64,000 bases of DNA from Lacisediminihabitans profunda (GTDB taxonomy: Bacteria; Actinomycetota; Actinomycetes; Actinomycetales; Microbacteriaceae), in assembly GCF_008040105.1 (NCBI RefSeq), contig NZ_VRMG01000004.1:310001-374000 (forward strand), read 5' to 3'. The notes below the pieces were generated by a model. The model was not told where the DNA came from. It searched no databases and was given only the letters and a program-made list of their open reading frames with translations. Both the position numbers and the translations under genes were made by a program. Below, one piece after another: positions 36,748 through 44,536 of the stretch (position 1 is its first letter; the number at the start of each line of letters is the position of its first letter).

Positions 36748-37812
36748 CTAGGCCTGGCGGTCGCCGGCCCGGCCTCTCAGGGGTTCGGTGGGCCGCGACC
36801 GTCCGATCCGGCGGAGAGTGGCCCAGAGGATCGCGCAGACGGCGAATGACCAGACCGCTGCGGCGATCACCGCCAGCGCCTGCCCCATCAACACCTCGGG
36901 CTGGCCGGTGTAGATGAAGCTGACGTCGGTGGCGAGCCCTCCGATCAGCACGAGGCCGATCCCCGCGCCCACGCTCACGGTCGGCAGGAGGCTGGCGGAC
37001 CCGCGCCGCGGAAGCAGCAGGCACACCGCCCCGCTCAGCGCGCCCACCAGCACTCCGATGGCCGGTTCGAGGTTCGCGCACGCGGGAGTCGCGGCCGCGA
37101 GCCCGCCGATCAGGCCCGTCACGACGCCCAGCGGGGTGTTCGCGCGATCCCGCACCCTCTCGACCAGGGCGCCCGCGAGGGCCCCGGCCAGCGGCATCAG
37201 CACCGCATTGAGCACGATGAGTGAGGTGTGCGAGTCGATGGCAAGCTCGAGTGCGACGAGCCAGCCCAACCACGCGGCCCACATCGCTAGCGTCGGCCAG
37301 AGCACCCGCCCCCACGATTCGACCGGAGCAACGACCCACACCTGTGACCGCCGCTCGATCCACAGCACGGCTCCCCCGCCGCTACCGGCCGCCACGAGCG
37401 CCGGCAGGGCCGCCCCGATGTCGATGAAACCGAGGCCGGTGCCGAAGGGATCGAACCAGGTGCCGAACACCGTTGCGAGCGCCGGAAGTGCCACGAAGGC
37501 TGTCGCGAGGGCGCCGAAGACCAGCACGGGCAGGCGGCGGCCCGGAGCGCGGACCGGCGAGGTAACGACCACGGCGAAGAATGCGCAGAGTGCCGCGATC
37601 GGGGCGATGAACAGCGGGGCGAACCCGGGCGGTCTCAGGGCGACGAGCACGAGCCCCATGGCGGCGCCGACCGCCGCGATCGCGGCGAGAGCCGACCAGG
37701 CGCCGCGAGAACTCCGGCCGGCGAGCCGGTTCTGCACGAGCGTGAAGAACGATGCGGACGCGAGAACGGCGGCAGCACCGAGCACGCTCAGCCACACGCT
37801 GGTCGCGGTCAT
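36748..37812 (-). CDS. Amt-like membrane protein lacking pore histidines
   Basis: A 354-residue protein with about ten helices. The stretches GVVTGLIGGLAAATPACANL, LVGALSGAVCLLLPRRG and GAGIGLVLIGGLATDV align with AmtB (GAASGAVAGLVAITPACNIL, GLLAGAVCAFAID, VGIHLVGGLLG). The two pore histidines of AmtB (His188 and His337 of the neighbour at 37930) are replaced, and the only histidine in the protein lies in DSHTSL. The N-terminal part is shortened. It follows amtB on the same strand after a hairpin. It is probably not an ammonium channel; a sensor or assembly role is possible. Confidence 0.75.
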   Translation of the reverse strand: MTATSVWLSVLGAAAVLASASFFTLVQNRLAGRSSRGAWSALAAIAAVGAAMGLVLVALRPPGFAPLFIAPIAALCAFFAVVVTSPVRAPGRRLPVLVFGALATAFVALPALATVFGTWFDPFGTGLGFIDIGAALPALVAAGSGGGAVLWIERRSQVWVVAPVESWGRVLWPTLAMWAAWLGWLVALELAIDSHTSLIVLNAVLMPLAGALAGALVERVRDRANTPLGVVTGLIGGLAAATPACANLEPAIGVLVGALSGAVCLLLPRRGSASLLPTVSVGAGIGLVLIGGLATDVSFIYTGQPEVLMGQALAVIAAAVWSFAVCAILWATLRRIGRSRPTEPLRGRAGDRQA

Positions 37813-37880
37813 GGCATCCTCCCGCGGCCGGCCCCCTGGATCGTCACCGGGCCAGTCTCACACGGCCCGTGACACAGCGA

Positions 37881-37909
37881 GGGGTGCCGCCCCGAAAGGA
37901 CGGCACCCC
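37881..37909 (-). terminator. Hairpin between amtB and the Amt-like gene
   Basis: GGGGTGCCG at 37881-37889 pairs perfectly with CGGCACCCC at 37901-37909; an outer stem (CACAGC with GCTGTG) extends it. On the minus strand it follows the amtB stop by about 20 bp. No U-run follows, so it may attenuate rather than end transcription. It also closes the Amt-like gene's leader. Confidence 0.55.
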
Positions 37910-37929
37910 GCGTGCTGTGATTCTGTGGG

Positions 37930-39201
37930 TCAGACCGTTTCGAGCGCGTAGCCCTCTTCGCCGTGCACGATGGTGTCGACTCCGGCGACCTCATCCTCGT
38001 TGGTGATGCGGAAGCCCATCGTCTTCTGGATGATCCAGCCGATCGCGTAGGCCAGCACGAAGGAGTAGATCAGGATGCCGAATCCGGCGAGGGCCTGCAC
38101 CCCGAGCTGCTTCAAGCTGCCCGTGTCGATCAGGCCGATTCCGCTTCCGAAGATGCCGATGTAGAGCGTGCCGAGCAGACCGCCGACGAGGTGGATACCC
38201 ACGACGTCGAGCGAGTCATCGAACCCGAGCTTGAACTTGAGGTCGATCGCGAAGGCACACACCGCACCGGCGAGCAGTCCGAGAACGATTGCCCAACCCG
38301 GGGTCAGGATGTTGCAGGCCGGGGTGATGGCGACGAGACCGGCGACGGCTCCCGACGCGGCACCGATCGAGGTCGGCTTGCCGTCCTTGATCTTCTCCAC
38401 GATGAGCCAGCCGAGGATGGCGGCGGCGGGGGCCGCGAGGGTGTTGATCCAGGCGATGGCGGCGACACCGTCGACAGCGGCCTCGGAGCCGGCGTTGAAT
38501 CCGAACCAGCCGAACCAGAGCAGCGCGGCGCCGAGGAGGGTGAGGGGCACGTTGTGCGGCTTGGACAGGCCCTTCTTGAAGCCGACGCGCTTGCCGAGCA
38601 CGAGCGCCAGGGCAAGACCAGCCGCGCCGGCGTTGATGTGAACGGCGGTGCCACCGGCGAAGTCATTCACGCCGAGGATGTGGGGCGCCCAGCCGTCCGT
38701 GAGGTTGAAGACCCAGTAGGCGACCGGGAAGTACACGACGGTCGCCCAGACACCGGCGAACACCATCCACGCACCGAACTTCGCGCGGTCGGCGATCGCG
38801 CCGGAGATGAGGGCCACGGTGATGATGGCGAAGGTGGCCTGGAAGCCGGCGAAGGCGAGACCGTTGAGGTCGGCCGACATGGCGCCGCCCTTGCCGATTC
38901 CGACGAGCTTGCCGAGACCGAACAGGCCAGAGGGGTTTCCGAGCCAGCCGGAGATGAGCGGCGGCCCGAAGGAAAGACCGTAGCCGTAGAGCACCCAGAG
39001 CACTCCGATGAGGCCCATGGCGCCGAAGCTCATCATCATCATGCTGATGACGCTCTTGGCCCGCACCATGCCGCCGTAGAAGAAGGCGACACCGGGGGTC
39101 ATGACCAGGACGAGGGCGGCGGCCACGAGGAGCCACAGCGAATTCAAGTTGAGTGTGATGCCGTCAGTAGTGGCATTCGTTAGGACCGACAATGCGACCA
39201 T
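37930..39201 (-). CDS. amtB: Ammonium transporter (Amt family)
   Basis: Eleven-helix ammonium channel of 423 residues. The pore histidines are His188 in GGTAVHINAGAAGLAL and His337 in VVGIHLVGGLLG; the gate and recruitment region is intact (MTPGVAFFYGGMVR, NAGSEAAVDG). The product ends with a C-terminal tail of about 35 residues, where PII (GlnK) proteins usually bind; no glnK lies next to it here. Candidate GlnR boxes are present in the upstream region at 39339-39385. Confidence 0.96.
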   Translation of the reverse strand: MVALSVLTNATTDGITLNLNSLWLLVAAALVLVMTPGVAFFYGGMVRAKSVISMMMMSFGAMGLIGVLWVLYGYGLSFGPPLISGWLGNPSGLFGLGKLVGIGKGGAMSADLNGLAFAGFQATFAIITVALISGAIADRAKFGAWMVFAGVWATVVYFPVAYWVFNLTDGWAPHILGVNDFAGGTAVHINAGAAGLALALVLGKRVGFKKGLSKPHNVPLTLLGAALLWFGWFGFNAGSEAAVDGVAAIAWINTLAAPAAAILGWLIVEKIKDGKPTSIGAASGAVAGLVAITPACNILTPGWAIVLGLLAGAVCAFAIDLKFKLGFDDSLDVVGIHLVGGLLGTLYIGIFGSGIGLIDTGSLKQLGVQALAGFGILIYSFVLAYAIGWIIQKTMGFRITNEDEVAGVDTIVHGEEGYALETV

Positions 39202-39338
39202 GGGTTGGGGTTGCCTCTCTCTATTTCACAGGGCTCCCGTCGGCGTCTGCTCTCGATCGGTTCAACGGGCCGCCGATCCGATCCGCCTCGGGATGGGGCT
39301 AGTTTGGTGGGCCGACATTTCCGAAGCACTGTCACCGT

Positions 39339-39385
39339 GTTTCACCCCTGTTACGCCCGTGGCGTGAATGTAAACATCGTGTTTC
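39339..39385 (-). promoter_or_regulatory. Candidate GlnR-type nitrogen regulator boxes upstream of amtB
   Basis: On the minus strand the amtB leader holds GTAAC-N6-GAAAC (39339-39354), the actinobacterial GlnR half-site pair, and a second similar pair GAAAC-N6-TTTAC (39370-39385). They lie 138-184 bp upstream of the amtB start and could control nitrogen-limited expression. The remainder of the 266-bp divergent gap to nhaA shows no other clear feature. Confidence 0.5.
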
Positions 39386-39467
39386 GCCATTCCGTGGATC
39401 CGCCTCACGAGCGAGTCCGGGGCGGCGGGGCGACCGCCGTAGACTCGAATGCGTCGACCGGAGGCCA

Positions 39468-40610
39468 GTGAAAATCCTGAGAAGTGAGCGCTATGCGGCC
39501 TTCCTGCTCCTCGGCGCTGCAATTCTCGGAGTGATTCTGGCGAACACCGCCTGGGGACCCGCGCTTCAGAACGCCAAGGACTTTCCCCTCGACATCCCCT
39601 GGCTGGGACTCCACCTCACGGCCGGGGACTGGGTCAAAGACGGATTGCTCGCCGTCTTCTTCTTCATCGCCGCGATCGAACTGCGCCACGAACTCGCGCA
39701 CGGCGAGCTCGACAGCGCACGGAAGGCCCTCGTCCCCACCGTCGCGGCGGTCGGCGGCGTGATCGTGCCGGCCATCATCTTCCTGATCGTGGTGCGCGAC
39801 CCGGCGCTGTCCGTCGGCTGGCCGATTCCCACCGCGACCGACATCGCCTTCGCCCTCGGGGCGCTCGCCCTCGTCGGCCGCGCACTTCCTTCCCGGGTGC
39901 GCGCCCTGTTGCTCGCACTCGCCGTGATCGACGACCTGATCGCGATCATCATCATCGCGGCCTTCTTCACCAGCGACCTGCAGCCAATTCCCCTGCTCGT
40001 GGCCGTTCCGGTCGTGCTGCTCTTCGGCTGGCTGAGCGGCCGGGCGCGCTCCGCACCGATCGTCGCGCTGCTCATCGTGCTCGGGATCACCACATGGGTG
40101 CTCGTGCACCTGTCGGGCATCCACGCGACGATCGCCGGCGTCGCCCTGGGACTCATCATGGCGGGGAAGAGCGCTGGCAAGACCCGTCACGCCCTCGAAC
40201 CGGTGAGCAACGGCTTCATCCTGCCGGTCTTCGCGTTTGCGGCGGCGTTCGTCGCGCTGCCTGCGGTGGGCATCGCCGACCTGAGCCCCGTGTTCTGGGC
40301 GATCGTCATCGCCCTGCCTGTCGGCAAGCTCATCGGCATCACCGGCGGGGCGGTGATCGCCACTGCCATTGCCGGCCGCGGAGGCCCGAAGGGCATCCCG
40401 CTCGGAGACATCGTGGCGGTGGCCGGCCTCGGGGGAATCGGATTTACCGTCTCCCTGCTCATGAACGAACTCGCCTATGCCCACGACCACGAGATCGCCG
40501 TGCAGGGCACCCTGGCGGTGCTGGTCGCCTCGGTGATCGCGGCCGTGATCGGCGTCTCGCTCACGGCGGCGCGCTCCCGCCACTACCGCTCGGGGCGCGC
40601 CAAGGCCTGA
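39468..40610 (+). CDS. nhaA: Na+/H+ antiporter NhaA
   Basis: Twelve-helix sodium/proton antiporter of 380 residues, which extrudes Na+ in exchange for protons. Conserved blocks are FFFIAAIELRHELAHGEL, GWPIPTATDIAFALGALAL (the unwound helix with the first half of the ion site), LLLALAVIDDLIAIIIIA with the essential Asp pair, and GGIGFTVSLLMNELAY. The GTG start at 39468 follows GAGGCCA. The element at 40624-41210 begins 13 bp after the stop codon. Confidence 0.96.
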   Translation: MKILRSERYAAFLLLGAAILGVILANTAWGPALQNAKDFPLDIPWLGLHLTAGDWVKDGLLAVFFFIAAIELRHELAHGELDSARKALVPTVAAVGGVIVPAIIFLIVVRDPALSVGWPIPTATDIAFALGALALVGRALPSRVRALLLALAVIDDLIAIIIIAAFFTSDLQPIPLLVAVPVVLLFGWLSGRARSAPIVALLIVLGITTWVLVHLSGIHATIAGVALGLIMAGKSAGKTRHALEPVSNGFILPVFAFAAAFVALPAVGIADLSPVFWAIVIALPVGKLIGITGGAVIATAIAGRGGPKGIPLGDIVAVAGLGGIGFTVSLLMNELAYAHDHEIAVQGTLAVLVASVIAAVIGVSLTAARSRHYRSGRAKA

Positions 40611-40623
40611 CCCCGTTCGCAAG

Positions 40624-41210
40624 GTGTGCTGCCCAGGCAGGTTGGTTGGGTGTGACGACTCGCTTCAGTCGGTGAACGTGAGCGAGGTCCTCCTGTCCCA
40701 CGCTGATGCTGCTCCGCCGCACGCCGGTCGCCGCGATGCCGGAGGCTGGACCTTCTCGGCCCTCTGGCGTTGCCGCCCGCGTCGGTCGGGCCGTGTTCTG
40801 CAGGACGGGTCCCGGTGGTGTGGGTGCCTACCCCACAGACTCCAGTTATGCAGGACAGGTTGTGCAGGACAGCTCGGGCAGGACAGCTTGTGCAAGACAG
40901 TTTGTGCAGGACACGGCAGGGGTGTGGCGACCGGAAGGGTCCCGGTCTGCAGGACGCTCCCGTCGGTTCTGCACCTGCCGTCCTCGCTGTCCGCCCGAGG
41001 CGTCCTGCACAACCGGTCCTGCCGTCCTGCACCACCCGTCCTGCAGAACTGGAGTCTGGCGGGGCGGGCACCCGTGGACGCCCGAGCCGTCCTGCACAAC
41101 CCGTGCCAGCGACCGGGGAATGCCGCACAGTGGCGGGGACGCAGGCCCCACACCGCGATCGGAGCCGGCCCACCCATCAGCTGGTTAACCAGCGTCCCTG
41201 GGCAATGCAG
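40624..41210. repeat. Large foldback element, copy A
   Basis: A 587-bp non-coding element that fills the gap between convergent nhaA and the ZapE gene. The ends are GTGTGCTGCCCAGG on the left and CCTGGGCA plus six bases on the right. Internally, TGCAGGAC-type motifs on the left arm (for example 40799, 40849, 40863) and GTCCTGCA motifs on the right (for example 41002, 41038) form an imperfect hairpin. Thus 40836-40856 is complementary to 41038-41058 with one mismatch. A 452-bp core is shared with copy B. Left flank CAAG and right flank CTAG could be target duplications. Function unknown. Confidence 0.8.
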
Positions 41211-42245
41211 CTAGATGTGGCCGGCGGTGAGGGCGATGAGTCGTGACGTCGCGCGCAGGTACTTCTTGCGATAGCCGCCGGCCAGCATCTCTTCGGGGAA
41301 GATCTCGTCGAGCGGTGTTCCCGTCGCGATGATGCGCACCTGGGCGTCGTAGAGGCGGTCGACAAAGGCGACGAACCGGAGCGCATCCGTCTGGTTGGCG
41401 AGTTCGTGAACGTCGGTGAGGGCGATCGCGTCTAGTCCATCGACGAGCTTGAAATAGCGGGAAGGGTGCACCGAGGCGAGGTACCGCACCGCATCGTCGA
41501 AACTGTCGACGGTGATCTCGCCCTCCACCGCGGCGATCGCGGCGTCGAGGTCACCCTCGGCCACCGTGGCGGCGTGCCCCTCGAAGTGACGGCGGCGGTA
41601 GTCGAGGCCGTCGATGCGGAGGGTGGTGAAGCGGGCGGCGAGGGCATCGATCTCCCGCAGGAAGTCCTGTGCGGCGAACCGGCCCTCGCCGAGGGCATTC
41701 GGCGGGGTATTCGATGTCGCGGCGATCCTCGATCCGGATGCCACCAGGTCGGACAGTAGCCGCGACATCAGGCGCGTGTCCCCCGGGTCGTCGAGTTCGA
41801 ATTCGTCGATGCAGATGATGGAGGCACCCTTGAGCAGGGCCACCGTGGGCGCGTAGCCGAGCGCCCCCACCAGCGCGGTGTATTCGATGAAGGTCCCAAA
41901 GTATTTGCGTCCGGGCATGAGGTGCCAGAGGGCGGCAAGGAGGTGGGTCTTGCCCACGCCGAAGCCACCGTCGAGGTAGACCCCCGGGAGCGAGGCCGGT
42001 GCGCGGCGACGGGAGAAGAGGCCACCCGATCGTCCGGAATTCGCATGCGCGAAATTGCGGATGGCCGCGACTGCCGCCCCCTGTGACGGAAAGTCGCGGT
42101 CGGGCCGGTAGGAGTCGAGCGTGGCCGACTGGAACTGCCGCGGCGGGACGAGTTGCTCGACGATCTCGGTGCCGCTGAGCGTCGGCCGGCGATCCAGCAG
42201 ACTCTCCGGATTCGACAGGCCGAAGAAATCCTGGTCAGCGCTCAC
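41211..42245 (-). CDS. zapE: ZapE/AFG1-like ATPase
   Basis: AAA-type ATPase of 344 residues. Walker A GGFGVGKT is at 93-100 and Walker B IICIDEF at 143-149; the motif FDTRLMSRLL-like (GDTRLMSRLLSDL) follows. In Escherichia coli ZapE acts on the division ring under stress; mitochondrial AFG1/LACE1 handles respiratory proteins. Actinobacteria usually carry one copy, and the exact role here is inferred. The stop codon lies inside the CTAG flank of foldback element A. The gene diverges from the sulfurtransferase gene. Confidence 0.88.
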   Translation of the reverse strand: MSADQDFFGLSNPESLLDRRPTLSGTEIVEQLVPPRQFQSATLDSYRPDRDFPSQGAAVAAIRNFAHANSGRSGGLFSRRRAPASLPGVYLDGGFGVGKTHLLAALWHLMPGRKYFGTFIEYTALVGALGYAPTVALLKGASIICIDEFELDDPGDTRLMSRLLSDLVASGSRIAATSNTPPNALGEGRFAAQDFLREIDALAARFTTLRIDGLDYRRRHFEGHAATVAEGDLDAAIAAVEGEITVDSFDDAVRYLASVHPSRYFKLVDGLDAIALTDVHELANQTDALRFVAFVDRLYDAQVRIIATGTPLDEIFPEEMLAGGYRKKYLRATSRLIALTAGHI

Positions 42246-42416
42246 TCGTGCCTCGCCCCTGCCTTGAAGATCCGGTCCCGAAAATGTGTCGAACTCTTAC
42301 GGGGGGCCACCTGAAGCCTCGCGCAGTGCGTAGATTCGTTACGGGTACTTCTCAACCCTAGCTGCCCGCAAACACGCACACCGTCGCCCGCACGAGGCGT
42401 CAACTGGAGGTTCTTC

Positions 42417-43319
42417 ATGACCGTCGAGGTCGATCCATCCCCGAAATTCGCCGAGTACGCCCACCCGGAGCGGCTCGTGAGCACCGAGTGGCTCCAGGCG
42501 CGGCTCGGCACCCCCGGCCTCGTCGTCGTCGAATCAGATGAGGACGTGTTGCTCTACGAGACCGGCCACATTCCCGGCTCCGTCAAGATCGACTGGCACA
42601 CCGACCTCAACGACCCGATCGAACGCGACTACATCAACGGCGAACAATTCGCGAAACTGGTCGGATCGAGGGGCATCGCCCGCGACACGACCGTCGTGAT
42701 ATACGGAGACAAGAACAACTGGTGGGCCGCCTATGCGCTGTGGGTGTTCACCCTGTTCGGCCACGAAGATGTGCGGCTTCTCGACGGCGGCCGCGCCAAG
42801 TGGGAGGCGGAGGGCCGCGAATACACGACGGATGCCCCGGCCGTCGCCCCCGTGGACTACCCCGTCGTCGAGCGCGACGACGCGGCCATCCGCGCCTTCA
42901 AGGACGACGTGCTCGCGCACTTCGGCCGCCCGCTCATCGACGTGCGATCCGTGGAGGAGTACACCGGGCAGCGCACAACCATGCCGGCCTACCCCGAGGA
43001 GGGCGCCCTGCGCGCCGGCCACATCCCCACCGCGCAGAACGTGCCGTGGGCGAAGGCCGTCGCCGAGGACGGCGGCTTCAAGCCGCTGGCGGAGCTCAAC
43101 TCCATCTATCGGGACGGTGCGGGGCTGCGGGACGGCGATGACGTGATCGCCTACTGCCGCATCGGCGAGCGGTCGAGCCACACCTGGTTCGTGCTCACCC
43201 ACCTGCTCGGCTTCGAAGGGGTGCGCAACTACGACGGATCCTGGACCGAGTGGGGTTCCGCGGTGCGCGTGCCGATCGTCAAGGGCACGGAGCCGGGAGC
43301 GGTACCCGTCGGTCGCTAG
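42417..43319 (+). CDS. Thiosulfate/mercaptopyruvate sulfurtransferase
   Basis: Two-domain rhodanese of 300 residues. The N-terminal non-catalytic domain has [19 protein letters not shown] and [19 protein letters not shown]; the catalytic domain has Cys247 in [16 protein letters not shown] and [12 protein letters not shown]. This loop (CRIGERS) is that of actinobacterial thiosulfate sulfurtransferases (CysA/SseA-like). The next gene encodes SufE, so the pair may supply persulfide sulfur for Fe-S clusters. The ATG at 42417 follows GGAGGTTCTTC. Confidence 0.92.
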   Translation: MTVEVDPSPKFAEYAHPERLVSTEWLQARLGTPGLVVVESDEDVLLYETGHIPGSVKIDWHTDLNDPIERDYINGEQFAKLVGSRGIARDTTVVIYGDKNNWWAAYALWVFTLFGHEDVRLLDGGRAKWEAEGREYTTDAPAVAPVDYPVVERDDAAIRAFKDDVLAHFGRPLIDVRSVEEYTGQRTTMPAYPEEGALRAGHIPTAQNVPWAKAVAEDGGFKPLAELNSIYRDGAGLRDGDDVIAYCRIGERSSHTWFVLTHLLGFEGVRNYDGSWTEWGSAVRVPIVKGTEPGAVPVGR

Positions 43320-43369
43320 TCCTCCCGGTCACGCGGCAGCGGGACAGCGCGGTGGGATACTGGAGAGCC

Positions 43370-43810
43370 ATGACAGAACGCGATCTCCCCGACTCTCTCA
43401 TCCAGATTCAGGACGACTTCCTCGAACTCGACCAGCGGGACCGCCTCGTGCTGCTGCTGGAGTTCGCCAACGAACTCCCCGAACTCCCGCCGCGTTACGC
43501 CGAGCACCCCGACCTGTTCGAGCGGGTGGAGGAGTGCCAGTCGCCCGTCTACATCTTCGTGGAGGTGGACGACGACCGGATCGTGCACCTGTTTGCGACG
43601 GCGCCCAAGGAGGCTCCGACCACTCGCGGGTTCGCTTCCATCCTGGCTCAGGGCCTGAGCGGTCTCACCGTCGAGCAGGTGCTCGACGTGCCGGACGACT
43701 TCCCGAACACGATCGGGCTCACCGAGGCGGTCAGTCCGCTTCGCATCCGCGGCATGACCGCGATGCTCGGGCGCACCAAGCGACAGATCCGGGAGAAGAT
43801 CGCCGCGTGA
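43370..43810 (+). CDS. sufE: SufE family sulfur acceptor
   Basis: Fe-S assembly protein that accepts sulfur from a cysteine desulfurase. In 146 residues, DDFLELDQRDRLVLLLEFAN and the acceptor Cys56 in VEECQSPVYIFVE are typical, with PTTRGFASILAQGLSG and LRIRGMTAML following. The ATG at 43370 follows CTGGAGAGCC. It sits 50 bp after the sulfurtransferase gene and overlaps the next gene by four bases (GTGA). Confidence 0.92.
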   Translation: MTERDLPDSLIQIQDDFLELDQRDRLVLLLEFANELPELPPRYAEHPDLFERVEECQSPVYIFVEVDDDRIVHLFATAPKEAPTTRGFASILAQGLSGLTVEQVLDVPDDFPNTIGLTEAVSPLRIRGMTAMLGRTKRQIREKIAA

Positions 43811-44529
43811 TCCTCACGCGCGTCTTCCCCGGGCCGGGCGAACCGATCGACACGGATGCGGAGGATGCGCGGGCGCGCCTCGCCGGGCTGTACGAGCCCG
43901 GCGCCGACCGCTGGCTGCGCCTCAACCTCGTGGCGAGCGTCGACGGCAGCGCGGCGGGAGCCGACGGCACCTCGGAGTCCCTGAGCAATCGCGCGGACCG
44001 CAAGATTCTCGGCGTGATCCGGCGCCACAGCCAAGTCGTGCTGGTCGGCGCCGCGAGCGTGCGCGCGGAGGGCTACCAGCTCCCGCGCACCGTGCCGCTC
44101 GCCGTGCTGACGGGCAGCGGCGACCTCACTGGCCATCGCCTTGAGCCGGAGCTCGCGCCCGATCGACTGATCGTCCTGTGCCCGGCGAGTGCCGAACCCG
44201 CCGTTCACGAGTCCCTCGGCGGCATCGCCGCCCGCATCGTCACCATCCCGGACCTCGACGGTCGGCTCGCGGCGACATCCGTCGTCGGCTCGCTGGCCGC
44301 CCTCGGCTTCAACCGCATCGTCTGCGAGGGCGGTCCGACCCTCGCCGCCCAGCTTCTCGACGCCGGGCTCGTGGACGAGCTCTGCCTCTCGACGAGCCCG
44401 AGGATCGGCGCCGGCCGCCTGCGACTGCTGGGCGACCGCCCGATCGAGGAGAGGCCCCTCGAGCTCAGGCAGTTGCTGGTCGACGACGGCGGCGGGCTCT
44501 ACGCGCGCTGGTTGCTTCGCGGGAGCTGA
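43807..44529 (+). CDS. RibD C-terminal-like pyrimidine reductase family protein
   Basis: A 240-residue dihydrofolate-reductase-fold protein of the RibD_C family: LNLVASVDGSAAGADGTSES, ADRKILGVIRRHSQVVLVGA, RIVCEGGPTLAAQLLDAGLV and DELCLSTSPRIG. Members reduce pyrimidine intermediates in riboflavin synthesis or related compounds. It stands alone without other rib genes, so the substrate is uncertain. The GTG overlaps the sufE stop codon by four bases, which shows coupling. Confidence 0.88.
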   Translation: MILTRVFPGPGEPIDTDAEDARARLAGLYEPGADRWLRLNLVASVDGSAAGADGTSESLSNRADRKILGVIRRHSQVVLVGAASVRAEGYQLPRTVPLAVLTGSGDLTGHRLEPELAPDRLIVLCPASAEPAVHESLGGIAARIVTIPDLDGRLAATSVVGSLAALGFNRIVCEGGPTLAAQLLDAGLVDELCLSTSPRIGAGRLRLLGDRPIEERPLELRQLLVDDGGGLYARWLLRGS

Positions 44530-44536
44530 ATCGCGG

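Noticed and set aside
40799-41100. CRISPR array
   Set aside because: The repeated octamers are irregularly spaced, occur in both orientations and have no unique spacers of constant length; no cas genes are present.
40665-41246. Long open frames on both strands inside foldback element A, with similar frames in element B
   Set aside because: The frames are open because the sequence is GC-rich and repetitive. Copies A and B differ by indels that change frame, none has a convincing ribosome-binding site, and the encoded sequence is low complexity.
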